From an uncultured Clostridium sp. (GTDB lineage Bacteria > Bacillota > Clostridia > Clostridiales > Clostridiaceae), in contig CALBDU010000023.1 of assembly GCA_937927335.1 (NCBI GenBank), forward strand, positions 1-64,000: a stretch of DNA of 64,000 bases, given 5' to 3'. The notes below the pieces were generated by a model that saw only the letters and a program-made list of their open reading frames with translations, had not been told where the DNA came from and ran no database searches. Shown here one piece after another: positions 27,078 to 37,391 of this stretch. Position 1 is the first letter of the stretch. Each line of letters begins with the position of its first letter. The translations under genes and the position numbers were made by a program.

Positions 27078-27726
27078 TGATATTCCTCCTTGTGGTCAAT
27101 GCAATACCATCTCCCATTGGTATTACAGAAGTTATAAATTCTTCATTATCTGAAAGCATTAACAGGTATTTTCTCATTTTTTTAATTATAGTAACCATTC
27201 TTCTTTTAAAAAGTTTGTCTGAAGCAATCATTCCTCTATAAAGTACGTTGTCTGATATTAATAATCCGTTCTTTTTTAAAAGCCTTGTACAGTGAGGAAA
27301 ATAATCCTTGTAATGAGATTTGCCAGCATCCAAAAAAATAATGTCGTATTCCCCCTGAAGTTTTTCCAATATTTCCAGGCAGTCACCTTTAATTACCTGT
27401 ATCCTGTTATTATATCCAACCTTCTGAATATTAGCATTTGCCAGCTCCACCAGTTTTTCATCTCTCTCTATGGTTGTTATTTTTGCAGAGGGTCCGGCAC
27501 ACCTGCTCATTAAGATCGATGAATAGCCGATGGCTGTACCCAATTCCAGAATGCTTACTGGTTTAATTAGATTTATGAAGAATTTAAGCAGATTTGCAGA
27601 ATCCTTCTGTATTATAGGAACATGGTTGATTCTTGCATAATCCTCCATGAAAAGAAGATCCTCATCATTGTCCTTAATGAGGCTTCTTATATATTCCTCA
27701 ATATAGTCCTGAGTTATCGCACTCAT
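27070..27726 (-). CDS. trmR: O-methyltransferase, predicted tRNA 5-hydroxyuridine methyltransferase (TrmR/YrrM-like)
   Basis: A 218-residue class I SAM methyltransferase of the catechol-OMT fold: SILELGTAIGYSSILMS is the SAM-binding motif, and DIIFLDAGKSHYKDY carries the metal-binding Asp. In Bacillus subtilis YrrM (TrmR) methylates ho5U34 to mo5U34 in tRNA. I chose ATG 27726 because CAGGAGGT lies 5 bases upstream; the longer frame is unsupported. It overlaps the U32 gene by 8 bases, so the hydroxylation and methylation steps appear coupled. The specific substrate is inference. Confidence 0.85.
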   Translation of the reverse strand: MSAITQDYIEEYIRSLIKDNDEDLLFMEDYARINHVPIIQKDSANLLKFFINLIKPVSILELGTAIGYSSILMSRCAGPSAKITTIERDEKLVELANANIQKVGYNNRIQVIKGDCLEILEKLQGEYDIIFLDAGKSHYKDYFPHCTRLLKKNGLLISDNVLYRGMIASDKLFKRRMVTIIKKMRKYLLMLSDNEEFITSVIPMGDGIALTTRRNINE

Positions 27727-27782
27727 AATTACCTCCTGTATACAGAAAATGTACAATATTATTATTGTACATTCTCCAAATA

Positions 27783-28805
27783 TCAATCACCCTGAGTTAC
27801 TTTTTTTTCGTTTAAAAAATCATTATAATTGTCAGTGAAAAAGTGGGTGCCGTCATTTTTTGACACAAAATAAAGATAACTTGTTTTAGCAGGTGATATA
27901 GCTGCTTCTATACATGCCCTGCCTGGATTACAAATAGGTCCCTCTGGTAAGCCCCCATGCAGATAAGTATTATATGGTGAATTAACCTTTAAATCATTAT
28001 ATGAAAGCTTGTCCTTATGAACTCCAAGAGCATATAATACTGTAGCACAGGATTCAAGCTTTATGCCTTTACCCAAACGGTTATAGAAAACCGAAGCTGC
28101 TTTACCTCGTTCATCCTGTGTCTTCACTTCTTTTTCAACAATAGAAGCCATGATAATATATTTATCAAGTTCTTCGTTGCTTATGCTTATACCAGTTTTA
28201 GCTTTTATATCATTAATTACTGAAATAAATCTTGCTGTCATTTCGTCAATAATAGCCTTACCTGAAGCACCCTTGTAAAATTCATAGGTATCAGGGAACA
28301 GATATCCCTCCAAAGCGTACTTTCGCTTTGAATCAGCGGTTATATAATCAGGAAGCTTATATTCCCTGCAGCTTTTCAGGAATTCTTCCTTTGATATGAT
28401 TCCTTTACTGTCAAAAGCTTTTGCTATAGCCTCAATATCGTAGCCTTCAGGTATGGTCACTCTAACCGGAGTGTCATCTAAAATGCCTTTATTAATATAA
28501 TGAATCAGTTTATCTAAAGATACATTATTGGAAATACTGTATTTACCTGCTGAAGCTTTTGTACTCACATTATTTTTTTTAATGTAACTGTCCACTATTT
28601 TTTTATTTTTGATAAGCCCCTGATTGTTCAGGGACTCAACCACCTTGTTTAAATCATCTCCGGACTTAACCTCAAACTTGACCTTAGATTCGCTGGTACT
28701 AAACGGGTGGTTTATCACACCATTTCTATTGTGTCTAACCATTAATGCACCTGCAGCTGATATAATCAAAATTATTAGGATTAAAACCGTTAATTTCTTA
28801 TTCAT
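27783..28805 (-). CDS. mltG: Endolytic murein transglycosylase MltG
   Basis: A 340-residue membrane-anchored lytic transglycosylase that cuts nascent glycan strands. The N-terminal helix VLILIILIISAAGALMV is followed by a LysM-like region and the YceG domain with IPEGYDIEAIA, the catalytic Glu in MASIVEKEV, and NTYLHGGLPEGPICNPG. It heads an apparent operon with the O-methyltransferase and U32 genes, as in Bacillus yrrL-yrrM. It starts 8 bases after typA. Confidence 0.95.
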   Translation of the reverse strand: MNKKLTVLILIILIISAAGALMVRHNRNGVINHPFSTSESKVKFEVKSGDDLNKVVESLNNQGLIKNKKIVDSYIKKNNVSTKASAGKYSISNNVSLDKLIHYINKGILDDTPVRVTIPEGYDIEAIAKAFDSKGIISKEEFLKSCREYKLPDYITADSKRKYALEGYLFPDTYEFYKGASGKAIIDEMTARFISVINDIKAKTGISISNEELDKYIIMASIVEKEVKTQDERGKAASVFYNRLGKGIKLESCATVLYALGVHKDKLSYNDLKVNSPYNTYLHGGLPEGPICNPGRACIEAAISPAKTSYLYFVSKNDGTHFFTDNYNDFLNEKKVTQGD

Positions 28806-28813
28806 AGGTACCT

Positions 28814-30637
28814 CTATTTTTTTCTCGAAGCTTTTCTTCTTAATTCTGAATTTAATATTCTTTTTCTCATTCTTATAGTTTTGGGAGTTATTTCAACCAG
28901 TTCGTCGGAAGCGATGAATTCCAGGCACTGTTCCAATGACATCTGTCTAACAGGCACAAGCTTCAGCGCATCATCAGAGCCTGATGATCTTGTATTGGTC
29001 AAGTGTTTTCTTTTACATACATTAACCTCTATATCCTCTGCTCTTGAACATTCTCCAGCTATCATACCTTCATAAACATCAATACCTGCATCAAGAAATA
29101 ATGTTCCTCTTTCCTGGGCATTGAACAATCCATAGGTTATTGAAACTCCGGTTTCAAACACCACAAGAGAGCCTCTGCTTCTTTCAGGAATTTCACCTCT
29201 GAATTCTTCGTATTCATCCAGAACATGATTCATTATACCGTTTCCTTTGGTATCCGTCATAAACTCATTTCTAAAACCGATTAGTCCCCTTGCAGGTATT
29301 TTAAATTCAAGCCTTGTATATCCGTTAATAGCTGAAGTCATATTAACCATTTCAGCTTTTCGAGGTCCAAGCTTTTCCATAACAACACCCATAAATTCTT
29401 CTGGAACGTCAATGGTTAAATATTCAATAGGCTCTAGGAGCATTCCGTTTTCTTCCTTATATATAACAGTAGGCTTGGAAACCTGGAATTCATAGCCTTC
29501 CCTTCTCATAGTTTCAATCAAAATGGAAAGATGAAGCTCTCCTCTTCCGCTTACCTTGAAGCAGTCAGCGGAGTCTGTTTCTTCAACTCTAAGTGATACA
29601 TTTGTTTCCAGTTCCTTCATTAACCTGTCCCTGAGATGTCTGGAGGTAACATAATCACCATCTCTGCCTGCAAAAGGTGAATCATTTACCATAAAGTTCA
29701 TGCTTAGAGTCGGCTCATCAATATCTACAAAGGGAAGTGCCTCAGGATTGCTTAAATCTGCAATGGTTTCACCGATATTTATATCAGAAATACCGGATAC
29801 AGCAACAATGTCACCAATCTTTGCCTCATTGGTTTCTTCCTTTTTTAAGCCGTTATATACATAAAGGTTTGCAACCTTAACTGAATCTGTTTTGCCATCT
29901 TTTCTAATGAGGGCTACCTGCTGGTTCTTATTGATTATGCCTCTTTCAATTTTGCCTATACCAATCTTGCCCACATATTCATTATAGTCAATGGTAGTAA
30001 TAAGCAGCTGCAAAGGTTTATCCAGATATCCTTCCGGTGCCTTTACATTTTTAACTATGGCATCAAATAAAGGATCCATATTGCTGCTTTCATCCTCTAC
30101 TTCATATTTTGCTATACCGTCTCTGGCTGAGCAGTACACCACTGGGAAATCCAGCTGTTCATCATTTGCTCCAAGCTCTATAAACAGGTCAAAAACTTCG
30201 TCAAGAACCTCTACAGGTCTTGCATCAGGTCTGTCGATTTTATTTAAAACCACAATTGGTCTAAGATCAAGCTCTAAAGCCTTTTTAAGCACGAATTTTG
30301 TCTGCGGCATAGGCCCTTCATATGCATCTACAACCAGAAGAACACTATCCACCATTTTTAGTACACGTTCTACTTCTCCGCCAAAATCCGCATGTCCTGG
30401 GGTATCTACGATGTTTATTTTTATTCCATCATGCATAACTGCTGTATTTTTTGAAAGAATTGTGATCCCTCTCTCCTTTTCAAGGTCATTTGAATCCATA
30501 ACCCTTTCCTGTACCTTCTCATTTTCCCTGAAAACATGGCTCTGCTTGAGCAGTGCATCCACCAATGTGGTTTTGCCATGGTCCACGTGTGCAATTATAG
30601 CTATATTCCTTATGTCATTTCTTACAAATAAATTCAT
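28814..30637 (-). CDS. typA: Translational GTPase TypA/BipA
   Basis: A 607-residue ribosome-associated GTPase important for 50S assembly and stress growth. G motifs are AHVDHGKTT (about 16-24), DTPGHADF and NKIDRPDA, followed by EF-G-like domains III and V and the TypA-specific C-terminal domain with GLFNAQERGTLF. It lies upstream of mltG with an 8-base gap. The ribosome site TTGGAGGA precedes ATG 30637. Confidence 0.98.
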   Translation of the reverse strand: MNLFVRNDIRNIAIIAHVDHGKTTLVDALLKQSHVFRENEKVQERVMDSNDLEKERGITILSKNTAVMHDGIKINIVDTPGHADFGGEVERVLKMVDSVLLVVDAYEGPMPQTKFVLKKALELDLRPIVVLNKIDRPDARPVEVLDEVFDLFIELGANDEQLDFPVVYCSARDGIAKYEVEDESSNMDPLFDAIVKNVKAPEGYLDKPLQLLITTIDYNEYVGKIGIGKIERGIINKNQQVALIRKDGKTDSVKVANLYVYNGLKKEETNEAKIGDIVAVSGISDINIGETIADLSNPEALPFVDIDEPTLSMNFMVNDSPFAGRDGDYVTSRHLRDRLMKELETNVSLRVEETDSADCFKVSGRGELHLSILIETMRREGYEFQVSKPTVIYKEENGMLLEPIEYLTIDVPEEFMGVVMEKLGPRKAEMVNMTSAINGYTRLEFKIPARGLIGFRNEFMTDTKGNGIMNHVLDEYEEFRGEIPERSRGSLVVFETGVSITYGLFNAQERGTLFLDAGIDVYEGMIAGECSRAEDIEVNVCKRKHLTNTRSSGSDDALKLVPVRQMSLEQCLEFIASDELVEITPKTIRMRKRILNSELRRKASRKK

Positions 30638-30667
30638 TAATCTTCCTCCAATATTTAGTTGTTTACC

Positions 30668-30694
30668 AAAAAAAATGGATACTTATAAGTATCC
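30668..30694 (-). terminator. Terminator after ylbF
   Basis: The 18-bp palindrome GGATACTTATAAGTATCC (30677-30694) is followed on the minus strand by ATTTTTTTT. It separates ylbF from typA. Confidence 0.8.
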
Positions 30695-30749
30695 TAAAAA
30701 TGCTCATCAGGTCTATTTTATTATTATATAATTAAAAAGTCAACTTAGA

Positions 30750-31103
30750 TTATTTATTTGACATTCCAAGTGTTAAATCTACACCAATAGCATCATTAAA
30801 TGTCTTCATTATATCTTCCCAAATAACCCCAAACCTTTGCTCAGCCTGTAAAAATGCTGCCACATCCGGATTTAGTGATATTACTGATGCCAGATTCTGA
30901 AACTTTTCAGTGGTTTCCTTAGACATTTTTCCAGTCTGCATCTGCTCTGAATATGCTTCAATTTGTATTTTTCTGAAATCCTCCAGCATTTTTTGATTTG
31001 TAGCATTGCCTTCAATTTTTTTGCTGGCATTTCTGAAATCTTTTGCTTCCGGCAAATCCTTTAATGCTCTTGCAAATTTGTCAGCTTCATCATAGATATT
31101 CAT
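30750..31103 (-). CDS. YlbF/YmcA family (DUF964) regulator
   Basis: A 117-residue, mostly helical protein starting MNIYDEADKFARALKDLPEAK. In Bacillus, YlbF and YmcA with YaaT form an Fe-S complex that adjusts RNase Y mRNA processing and affects competence, biofilms and sporulation. I see no Cys in this member, so it more likely represents the Cys-free clostridial branch. Its position 18 bases after a ribonuclease J gene fits an RNA-processing link, but that is inference. Confidence 0.85.
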   Translation of the reverse strand: MNIYDEADKFARALKDLPEAKDFRNASKKIEGNATNQKMLEDFRKIQIEAYSEQMQTGKMSKETTEKFQNLASVISLNPDVAAFLQAEQRFGVIWEDIMKTFNDAIGVDLTLGMSNK

Positions 31104-31121
31104 AAAAATCCCCTTTCACTC

Positions 31122-32789
31122 TTATACTTCCATTATTATTGGGAGGATCATAGGTTTCCTTTTAGTTTTCTCGTATAAGAAAAGCCTAAGTGAATCTCTT
31201 ATATTAGTTTTTAATGTAGCCCATTCAGTAATATGCTTTTCTTCACATTCCAGCAGTACACCTTTAACAATTTTCCTGGCTTCTTCCATAAGATCCTCTG
31301 ATTCTCTTACATAGACAAAACCTCTTGAGATAATATCCGGGCCTGCCACTACACTGCCGGTTTCCTTGTCAATGGTTGCTACAACTGTTAATATTCCATC
31401 CTGGGATAAATGCTTTCTGTCTCTTATTACTATATTTCCTACATCTCCGATGCCCAAACCATCTACGAAAACCTGTCCAGCAACAACCGAACCATTTTTT
31501 TTGATTGCATCTCTGGTTATCTCAACTACATCGCCAATATCTGATATAACTACATTGTTTTCAGGCAGTCCAAGGATTTTTACCAGTTCAGAATGCTGCT
31601 TCAGATGTCTGAATTCGCCATGGACCGGTATATAAAATTTAGGTTTTACCAGGGTATACATGAGCTTAAGCTCCTCCTGGCAGGCATGACCTGATACATG
31701 TATATCAGCAAGGGATTCATAAATTACATCAGCGCCTTTTTTGAAAAGCTGATTAATTACTCTGGATACAAGTTTTTCATTGCCCGGTATAGGTGATGCA
31801 GAAATGACAATCATGTCACCGGGAACTATATTTACTTTCCTATGCTCTGATGCTGCCATTCTTGATAATGCAGACATAGGCTCTCCCTGGCTTCCTGTGG
31901 TTATTATCACTATCTGCTCATCAGGATATTTGTTAATACTGTCAATGCCTATAAATATGTCCTTGTCATCGGTAATATACCCAAGCTCCTTTGCAACCTC
32001 AAGAATATTTTCCATGCTGCGCCCTGAAAAGGCAACCCTTCTTCCATACATTACTGCTGCACTTATTATTTGCTGAATCCTATGTATGTGTGATGCAAAG
32101 GTGGCTACAATTATTCTGCCCTTTGCCTTTGCAAAAAGGTCCTCAAAGGTTCTGCCTACAGTGCTTTCTGACATAGTGTAACCCGTTCTTTCCACATTGG
32201 TACTGTCAGCCAGCATAGCTATTACTCCTTTTCTGCCAAGCTCCGCAAACCTTCCTAAATCAGCAACACATCCATCAATAGGCGTATAGTCGATTTTAAA
32301 GTCTCCTGTATGGAGCACAACTCCAAGCGGTGTATGCACTGCAATAGCACAAGAATCCGCTATGCTGTGAGTTGTATGGATAAATTCCACAGAAACATTG
32401 TCCAGCTTAATTATGTCCCTGGGTTTAACACAAACCAGGTTTGTTGAACTAAGCAGATTATGCTCCTTTAATTTGGATTCCACCATCCTGACGGTAAGCC
32501 TTGTTCCGTACACAGGCACATTAACTACCTTAAGTATATAAGGCAGTGCACCAATATGATCCTCATGACCGTGGGTTAAAAAAATTCCCTTTACCTTATC
32601 AATGTTTTTTTCCAGATAGGTAACATCTGGAATAACTACGTCTATACCGAGCATTTCTTCATCAGGAAATTTCATACCACAGTCGATTACAATAATGTCA
32701 TTTTTGTATTCAACCACTGTTAGATTCTTACCGATCTCATTCATGCCGCCAAGAGGTATTATTTTTATTTTGTCTTTTTCTTTTCGCAA
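31122..32789 (-). CDS. rnj: Ribonuclease J
   Basis: A 555-residue metallo-beta-lactamase-fold exo- and endoribonuclease for 5'-end mRNA decay and rRNA maturation. The metal motif THGHEDHIGALPY is near residue 73; the beta-CASP domain contains DSTNVERTGYT and STTGSQGEPMSALSRMA-like segments, then HVSGHA. The start is TTG 32789, with GGAGGGAAG upstream; no ATG gives the conserved N-terminus. It lies just after the fur-type gene and just before ylbF. Confidence 0.96.
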   Translation of the reverse strand: MRKEKDKIKIIPLGGMNEIGKNLTVVEYKNDIIVIDCGMKFPDEEMLGIDVVIPDVTYLEKNIDKVKGIFLTHGHEDHIGALPYILKVVNVPVYGTRLTVRMVESKLKEHNLLSSTNLVCVKPRDIIKLDNVSVEFIHTTHSIADSCAIAVHTPLGVVLHTGDFKIDYTPIDGCVADLGRFAELGRKGVIAMLADSTNVERTGYTMSESTVGRTFEDLFAKAKGRIIVATFASHIHRIQQIISAAVMYGRRVAFSGRSMENILEVAKELGYITDDKDIFIGIDSINKYPDEQIVIITTGSQGEPMSALSRMAASEHRKVNIVPGDMIVISASPIPGNEKLVSRVINQLFKKGADVIYESLADIHVSGHACQEELKLMYTLVKPKFYIPVHGEFRHLKQHSELVKILGLPENNVVISDIGDVVEITRDAIKKNGSVVAGQVFVDGLGIGDVGNIVIRDRKHLSQDGILTVVATIDKETGSVVAGPDIISRGFVYVRESEDLMEEARKIVKGVLLECEEKHITEWATLKTNIRDSLRLFLYEKTKRKPMILPIIMEV

Positions 32790-32823
32790 AAATTCTTCCC
32801 TCCTTTTCGAATTTTTTTATATA

Positions 32824-33279
32824 TTAAGTTTTTTGCAAACAATCCTTACATATTCCATAAAATTTAAGGCTGTGATTTTTAACCTTAAAATCATATTTTT
32901 CTTCAATTTCGTGTTCAAGTGTATCCAACAGGTCACCCTCCACCTCTATTACCTGGTTGCAGCATGTGCATATAAGATGATGGTGCTGGTGGTTTTCTTC
33001 CTCGTGAACAAGTTCATATCTACTGCAGCCGTCACTTAAGTCCAGTTTGCAGACTACTCCCATATATTCCAGCAGCTGTACAGTCCTGTATACAGTAGCC
33101 AAGCCTATTTCAGGGCATTCAACCTTTACTAAATCGTATAATTCTTCTGTAGTTAAATGGCTGCCTTCATTTCTTATTATGGTATCCACAATAGCTCTTC
33201 TCTGAGGTGTAAGCTTATAACCTTTCTCCTTAAGGCTCAATTTTAATTTTTCTATTTCTTCTAAGGTTAATTTTGACAT
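32824..33279 (-). CDS. fur: Fur family metal-dependent repressor
   Basis: A 151-residue repressor with winged-helix DNA-binding half (GLATVYRTVQLLEYMG near residue 58) and the metal site HHHLICTCCNQVIEVEG, plus a second CxxC in YGICKDCLQK for structural zinc. The segment SDGCSRYEL fits Fur better than PerR, but PerR or Zur cannot be excluded from motifs alone. It lies 35 bases upstream of the RNase J gene. Confidence 0.9.
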   Translation of the reverse strand: MSKLTLEEIEKLKLSLKEKGYKLTPQRRAIVDTIIRNEGSHLTTEELYDLVKVECPEIGLATVYRTVQLLEYMGVVCKLDLSDGCSRYELVHEEENHQHHHLICTCCNQVIEVEGDLLDTLEHEIEEKYDFKVKNHSLKFYGICKDCLQKT

Positions 33280-33361
33280 ATTTATACCTCATTTCAAAAA
33301 TTAATGAACTTATCCTTATATAGTCTAATACTATTATCATTCATTGTCAATTGATAACCAA

Positions 33362-33398
33362 TTAAAAAAATAGAAGCTATGATAAACATAGCTTCTAT
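33362..33398 (-). terminator. Terminator after the DUF1292 gene
   Basis: A 12-bp perfect stem ATAGAAGCTATG / CATAGCTTCTAT with a 5-base loop, 6 bases after the stop, is followed by a T run on the minus strand. It closes the alaS-ireB-ruvX-DUF1292 run. Confidence 0.9.
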
Positions 33399-33404
33399 GA
33401 ATGT

Positions 33405-33674
33405 CTAATTTAATATGTCCTCTGCAAACAGAGTTTCATAGGCTTCTTCTATCATTGCAAATTCATCATCATCTTCCACAGACACCAGCACATCATTTCC
33501 CTCTGAATCCTGTTCGATTCTAAGAGCGATGGCATCCTCAGTATCATCATCCTTTGGAGTTACAATCACATATTCTTTATCTTCAATATCAAGCTTTGTG
33601 ATTACTTCAAACTCAACTTCATTTCCATCTTCATCGTTTAGTAAAATAGTGGTAAAATTTTTATCCTTATCCAT
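33405..33674 (-). CDS. DUF1292 domain protein
   Basis: An 89-residue very acidic protein (MDKDKNFTTILLNDEDGNE), with 30 or so Asp and Glu residues. The family (Bacillus YrzB) is regularly encoded after ruvX and has no established biochemical role. It starts 17 bases after ruvX and ends at a strong terminator. I can add no function from the sequence. Confidence 0.9.
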   Translation of the reverse strand: MDKDKNFTTILLNDEDGNEVEFEVITKLDIEDKEYVIVTPKDDDTEDAIALRIEQDSEGNDVLVSVEDDDEFAMIEEAYETLFAEDILN

Positions 33675-33691
33675 GTTATTTCCTCCTGTTA

Positions 33692-34105
33692 TTATTTTGA
33701 TATGCTGTCCAAATATCCTTGCAAAATATATATGGCTGCTATCTTATCAACAATTTTTTTACGTTTTGCCCTTGAAAGATCTGCTTCCAGCATAGCTTTA
33801 TGTGCAGCTACAGTAGTAAGCCTTTCATCCCAAAATTTTGTAGGAAGTCCAAATTCATTTTCAAGTACCTTTGAAAATTCCATTACCTTTTCAGAACTCT
33901 CCCCAAGGGTGCCGTTCATATTCTTGGGCAACCCCAAAACTATGGATTCTACAGAATATTCTTTGCATATCCTGCTTATTTCATCCAGATCATTCTTAAG
34001 ACCTCTTCTTTTGATGGTGGTTATTCCTTGGGCAGTATATCCTAAAGGATCACTGACAGCTACACCAATAGTCCTGTCACCCATATCCAATCCCAATATC
34101 CTCAT
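33692..34105 (-). CDS. ruvX: Putative pre-16S rRNA nuclease / Holliday junction resolvase RuvX (YqgF)
   Basis: A 137-residue RNase H-like protein starting [19 protein letters not shown], with catalytic Asp6, the conserved Glu in [12 protein letters not shown] and the C-terminal FWDERLTT and DKIAA. E. coli YqgF acts in 16S 5'-end maturation; a recombination role has also been proposed. I chose ATG 34105 because GGAG lies 6 bases upstream and the product begins canonically; the track frame from 34123 adds six unsupported residues. Confidence 0.93.
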   Translation of the reverse strand: MRILGLDMGDRTIGVAVSDPLGYTAQGITTIKRRGLKNDLDEISRICKEYSVESIVLGLPKNMNGTLGESSEKVMEFSKVLENEFGLPTKFWDERLTTVAAHKAMLEADLSRAKRKKIVDKIAAIYILQGYLDSISK

Positions 34106-34132
34106 TAATTTCTCCATTTCCATTATTTAAAG

Positions 34133-34152
34133 TAAAAATGCCCCAAAGGGCA
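34133..34152 (-). terminator. Short terminator or attenuator between ireB and ruvX
   Basis: TGCCC / GGGCA with a 4-base loop (34139-34152), followed by TTTTT on the minus strand, lies 4 bases after the ireB stop. The five-pair stem suggests partial termination, with some read-through to ruvX. Confidence 0.6.
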
Positions 34153-34155
34153 CTT

Positions 34156-34407
34156 CTACTTTATTCCTAAATAGAATTTAAGTACTTCTTCAAGTATCTC
34201 GTCTCTCTCAAGTTTCCTCACTAAAGCCCTGGCTCCATTATAATTTGTAATATAGGTGGGATCTCCAGATATAAAATATCCAACTAACTGATTAACAGGA
34301 TTATAACCTTTTTTAATAAGAGAGTCGTATACCTCTGTAAGTATTTCTTTTGTAAGATCCTTTTTGTTATTTACAGGATCAAACTGTATAGTATTTTCAT
34401 TAGCCAT
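34156..34407 (-). CDS. ireB: IreB family regulatory phosphoprotein (DUF965)
   Basis: An 83-residue protein, [21 protein letters not shown] onward. Enterococcal IreB is phosphorylated on N-terminal threonines by the PASTA kinase IreK and influences cephalosporin tolerance; in bacilli the gene is yrzL beside alaS. Here it is 58 bases after alaS. The phosphorylation role in this organism is inferred from the family. Confidence 0.92.
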   Translation of the reverse strand: MANENTIQFDPVNNKKDLTKEILTEVYDSLIKKGYNPVNQLVGYFISGDPTYITNYNGARALVRKLERDEILEEVLKFYLGIK

Positions 34408-34465
34408 TTTATCACCCCACTATATCATGTTATTTAATTATAAATCATAATTATTAAATTGTACA

Positions 34466-37108
34466 CTACTTTACCAATTTATTCAACACAATAATAATAT
34501 TTTCCATAGCATCGTGGAGCTTTTCAGGATTTTTTCCTCCAGCCTGAGCCATATCTGGCCTTCCACCGCCGCCACCGCCTGCGATAGCTGCAATTTCCTT
34601 TATTATCTTTCCTGCATGAGCGCCCTTTTCAACTGCTCCTTTACCTGCCATTGCCACAAACTGCACCTTATCCTCAATGGTACTGCCAAGTACAATAACA
34701 CCATCACCGGCTCTATCCCTGATTTTGTCTGCAAGGTTCCTCAAAGCCTCACCATCTATGTCCTTTAATTCACCCTTATAAAGCTTGATGCCTTTAACCT
34801 CCAGTGGGTTATTTAAAATTTCATCTTCACAGCCTGAGGTAAGCTTAGCTTTAAGACTGGCTATTTCCTTGTCTTTTTCCTTAGCCTCCTGTGCCTGAAG
34901 CTGCAGCTTGTGTATTATATCCTTTTCAGAGCACTTCAAGGTTTTTTCAATTTCATTTATTACGTTTATTTTTTCATATAAATAATCAAGTGCATTGCTG
35001 CCTGTAACAGCTTCAATTCTCCTGATGCCAGCTGCTACGCCAAACTCGGATACAATCTTAAACATACCTATTTCACCGGAATTTTGAACATGGGTTCCTC
35101 CACAAAGCTCCTTGCTGAAGTCACCTACGGAAACCACTCTCACATTATCCTTGTATTTATCATCAAAAAGAGCTATTGCTCCGGACTCTCTTGCTTCCGC
35201 TAATGTCATTTCAATAGTATTAACTGAAGATGCTTTCATAATTTCATTATTAACAATTTTTTCAATTTTTATAAGCTGTTCTTCTGACAATTGCTCAAAA
35301 TGATTAAAGTCAAATCTGAGCCTTTCTGTATCCACAAAGGAGCCCGACTGATGAACATGGCTTCCCAGAACCTTGATTAAAGCTGAATTCAAAAGATGTG
35401 TTGCTGTATGGTTCCTTTTAGCAGCATTTCTCTTTTCGGAATTAACTTGAAGGGTTACCTCGTCAGAGATATTTAAGGTTCCATCTATAACCCTTACAAA
35501 ATGAAGTATTTTTCCGGAAATATTTTTCCTGCAGTCATATACCTCAGCCATGAAGGAATCATTAAAAATTATTCCCTTATCTCCTACCTGACCACCCATT
35601 TCAGCATAGAATGGCGTTTTTGGTGCAATAATTACACATTCCATTCCTTTTTGGGCATCAGATACAAATTCTTCCTCATATATTATATATGAAATTTCCG
35701 ATGTGGATTCTAATGTACAGTATCCTGTAAATTCCGTATTGAACTCCAATGGAACTTTATTTAAAAGTGTGTCCTCGGCTCCCATGAAATTAGTTTCAGC
35801 CCTGGCAGCCCTGGCTCTTTCCTTCTGCTCCTTCATTTCCTTGTTAAAACCGTCTACATCCACTTCAATTGCTATTTCCTCAAGGATCTCCTGAGTCAGT
35901 TCCAGTGGAAAGCCATAAGTATCATAAAGCTTGAAGGCATGCTCACCAGATAGTACTTTAATGTTTTTATCCTTTATTTCATCAATAAATTCATTTAGTA
36001 TCTGCATTCCTGAATCAATAGTTTCGTCAAATCTTTCTTCCTCAAGGTTAATTACCTTTTTAATATAATCCTCCTTAACCTTCAGTTCAGGATAAGCTTC
36101 ACAGGAGTTTTCAATGACCTTGGAGCAGATCTTATCCAAAAAGGCTCCGCTTATTCCCAGGTTCTTTCCATGTCTGGCTGCTCTCCTTAAAAGTCTCCTT
36201 AGCACATAGCCCCTGCCTTCATTTGAAGGCAGTACTCCGTCGCATATCATCATGGTAACGCTTTTAATATGGTCAGTTATTATCCTGATTGAAATATCGG
36301 AAGTTTTATTGCTGCCATATTGAACCCCTGATACTTTTACAACTTCATCAAGTACGTTTCTAATAGTATCTATTTCAAAAATGCTGTCAGTGCCCTGCAG
36401 TATGGTAGCCATTCTTTCCAGGCCCATTCCGGTATCTATATTTGGATTTGACAGTCTGTTATAATTTCCGCTTTCATCCTTATCGAACTGTGTAAATACC
36501 AGATTCCAGAATTCCATAACACGGTCTTCATCACCAGCTGCCATAAATTCCTCAGATGTGGTTATAGGAGCACCTCCCAGCCTGTCATAGTGTATCTCTG
36601 AACAAGGTCCGCAGGGTCCAAGACCATGCTCCCAGAAGTTCTCCGATTTACCGAGCCTGAATATTCTTTTTGGATCTACGTCAGTGCTTTTAACCCATAT
36701 ATCGTAGGCTTCATCATCATCCAGATAAATGGTTACATATAGCTTATCCTTTGGAAGCTTCAAGACCTCAGTAGAAAATTCCCATGCCCATGGAATTACT
36801 TCCTCTTTAAAATAATCTCCAAAGGAAAAGTTACCAAGCATCTCGAAGAAAGTTCCATGCCTTGCAGTTTTACCAACGTTTTCAATATCTCCTGTTCTTA
36901 TGCACTTCTGGCAGGTAGTAACCCTTGTCCGTGGTGGAACCTGAAGACCTGTAAAATATGGCTTTAATGGAGCCATACCTGCATTTATAAGCAGAAGGCT
37001 TTTATCATTTTTAGGTACTAGTGGAAAGCTTGGTAGTCTAAGATGACCCTTGCTTTCAAAAAAGCTCAAATACAATTCCCTAATTTGGTTTACTCCTAAT
37101 TTCTCCAT
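34466..37108 (-). CDS. alaS: Alanyl-tRNA synthetase
   Basis: An 880-residue class II synthetase that charges tRNA-Ala. The catalytic core begins at the N-terminus ([21 protein letters not shown]), the editing domain has the metal motifs [11 protein letters not shown] and CGGTH, and the C-terminal DHHA1 glycine-rich [17 protein letters not shown] is intact. A T-box leader with a GCU specifier precedes it, so it is induced by uncharged tRNA-Ala. AAGGAGAG lies upstream of ATG 37108. Confidence 0.99.
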   Translation of the reverse strand: MEKLGVNQIRELYLSFFESKGHLRLPSFPLVPKNDKSLLLINAGMAPLKPYFTGLQVPPRTRVTTCQKCIRTGDIENVGKTARHGTFFEMLGNFSFGDYFKEEVIPWAWEFSTEVLKLPKDKLYVTIYLDDDEAYDIWVKSTDVDPKRIFRLGKSENFWEHGLGPCGPCSEIHYDRLGGAPITTSEEFMAAGDEDRVMEFWNLVFTQFDKDESGNYNRLSNPNIDTGMGLERMATILQGTDSIFEIDTIRNVLDEVVKVSGVQYGSNKTSDISIRIITDHIKSVTMMICDGVLPSNEGRGYVLRRLLRRAARHGKNLGISGAFLDKICSKVIENSCEAYPELKVKEDYIKKVINLEEERFDETIDSGMQILNEFIDEIKDKNIKVLSGEHAFKLYDTYGFPLELTQEILEEIAIEVDVDGFNKEMKEQKERARAARAETNFMGAEDTLLNKVPLEFNTEFTGYCTLESTSEISYIIYEEEFVSDAQKGMECVIIAPKTPFYAEMGGQVGDKGIIFNDSFMAEVYDCRKNISGKILHFVRVIDGTLNISDEVTLQVNSEKRNAAKRNHTATHLLNSALIKVLGSHVHQSGSFVDTERLRFDFNHFEQLSEEQLIKIEKIVNNEIMKASSVNTIEMTLAEARESGAIALFDDKYKDNVRVVSVGDFSKELCGGTHVQNSGEIGMFKIVSEFGVAAGIRRIEAVTGSNALDYLYEKINVINEIEKTLKCSEKDIIHKLQLQAQEAKEKDKEIASLKAKLTSGCEDEILNNPLEVKGIKLYKGELKDIDGEALRNLADKIRDRAGDGVIVLGSTIEDKVQFVAMAGKGAVEKGAHAGKIIKEIAAIAGGGGGGRPDMAQAGGKNPEKLHDAMENIIIVLNKLVK

Positions 37109-37140
37109 ATACGTATCTCTCCTTTTCTATTTTTGCTAAA

Positions 37141-37330
37141 AATAAAAAACTTCCATCCCTGAAGGGACGAAAGTTAAATCCGTGGTACCACCCTAATTAC
37201 ACAGCAGCTGCCGTGTCTCTCGAATAATATTGGTTCTTGGACAGCTTCGAAATATTTCTCAGAAAGTTTTCACCAGCCACCTTCTCTCTAAATGCAGAAA
37301 TATATCTACTAATTCCAGTCATTACCTCAT
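37141..37330 (-). promoter_or_regulatory. T-box riboswitch controlling alaS
   Basis: The T-box AGGGTGGTACCACGG is at 37180-37194 on the minus strand, directly before a 12-bp terminator stem (37148-37175) and a T run. Stem I carries the specifier GCT (37243-37245) in the context GAAGCTGTCC, an alanine codon, upstream of the T-box. Uncharged tRNA-Ala would pair with both and stabilise the antiterminator. The 5' limit is approximate. Confidence 0.95.
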
Positions 37331-37348
37331 TTATAATTGTTATATACG

Positions 37349-37378
37349 ATTATATAATATGAATTTCGATTATGTCAA
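37349..37378 (-). promoter_or_regulatory. Promoter of the alaS leader
   Basis: Perfect TTGACA (37373-37378) and TATAAT (37349-37354) on the minus strand, 18 bases apart, just upstream of the T-box leader. It overlaps the C-terminal codons region of the permease gene only marginally. Confidence 0.8.
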
Positions 37379-37391
37379 GGGAAACAATAAA

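Noticed and set aside
29991..30731. 246-codon plus-strand frame opposite typA
   Set aside because: Antisense shadow of an intact typA with its own motifs and ribosome site; Ser-rich composition typical of shadow frames.
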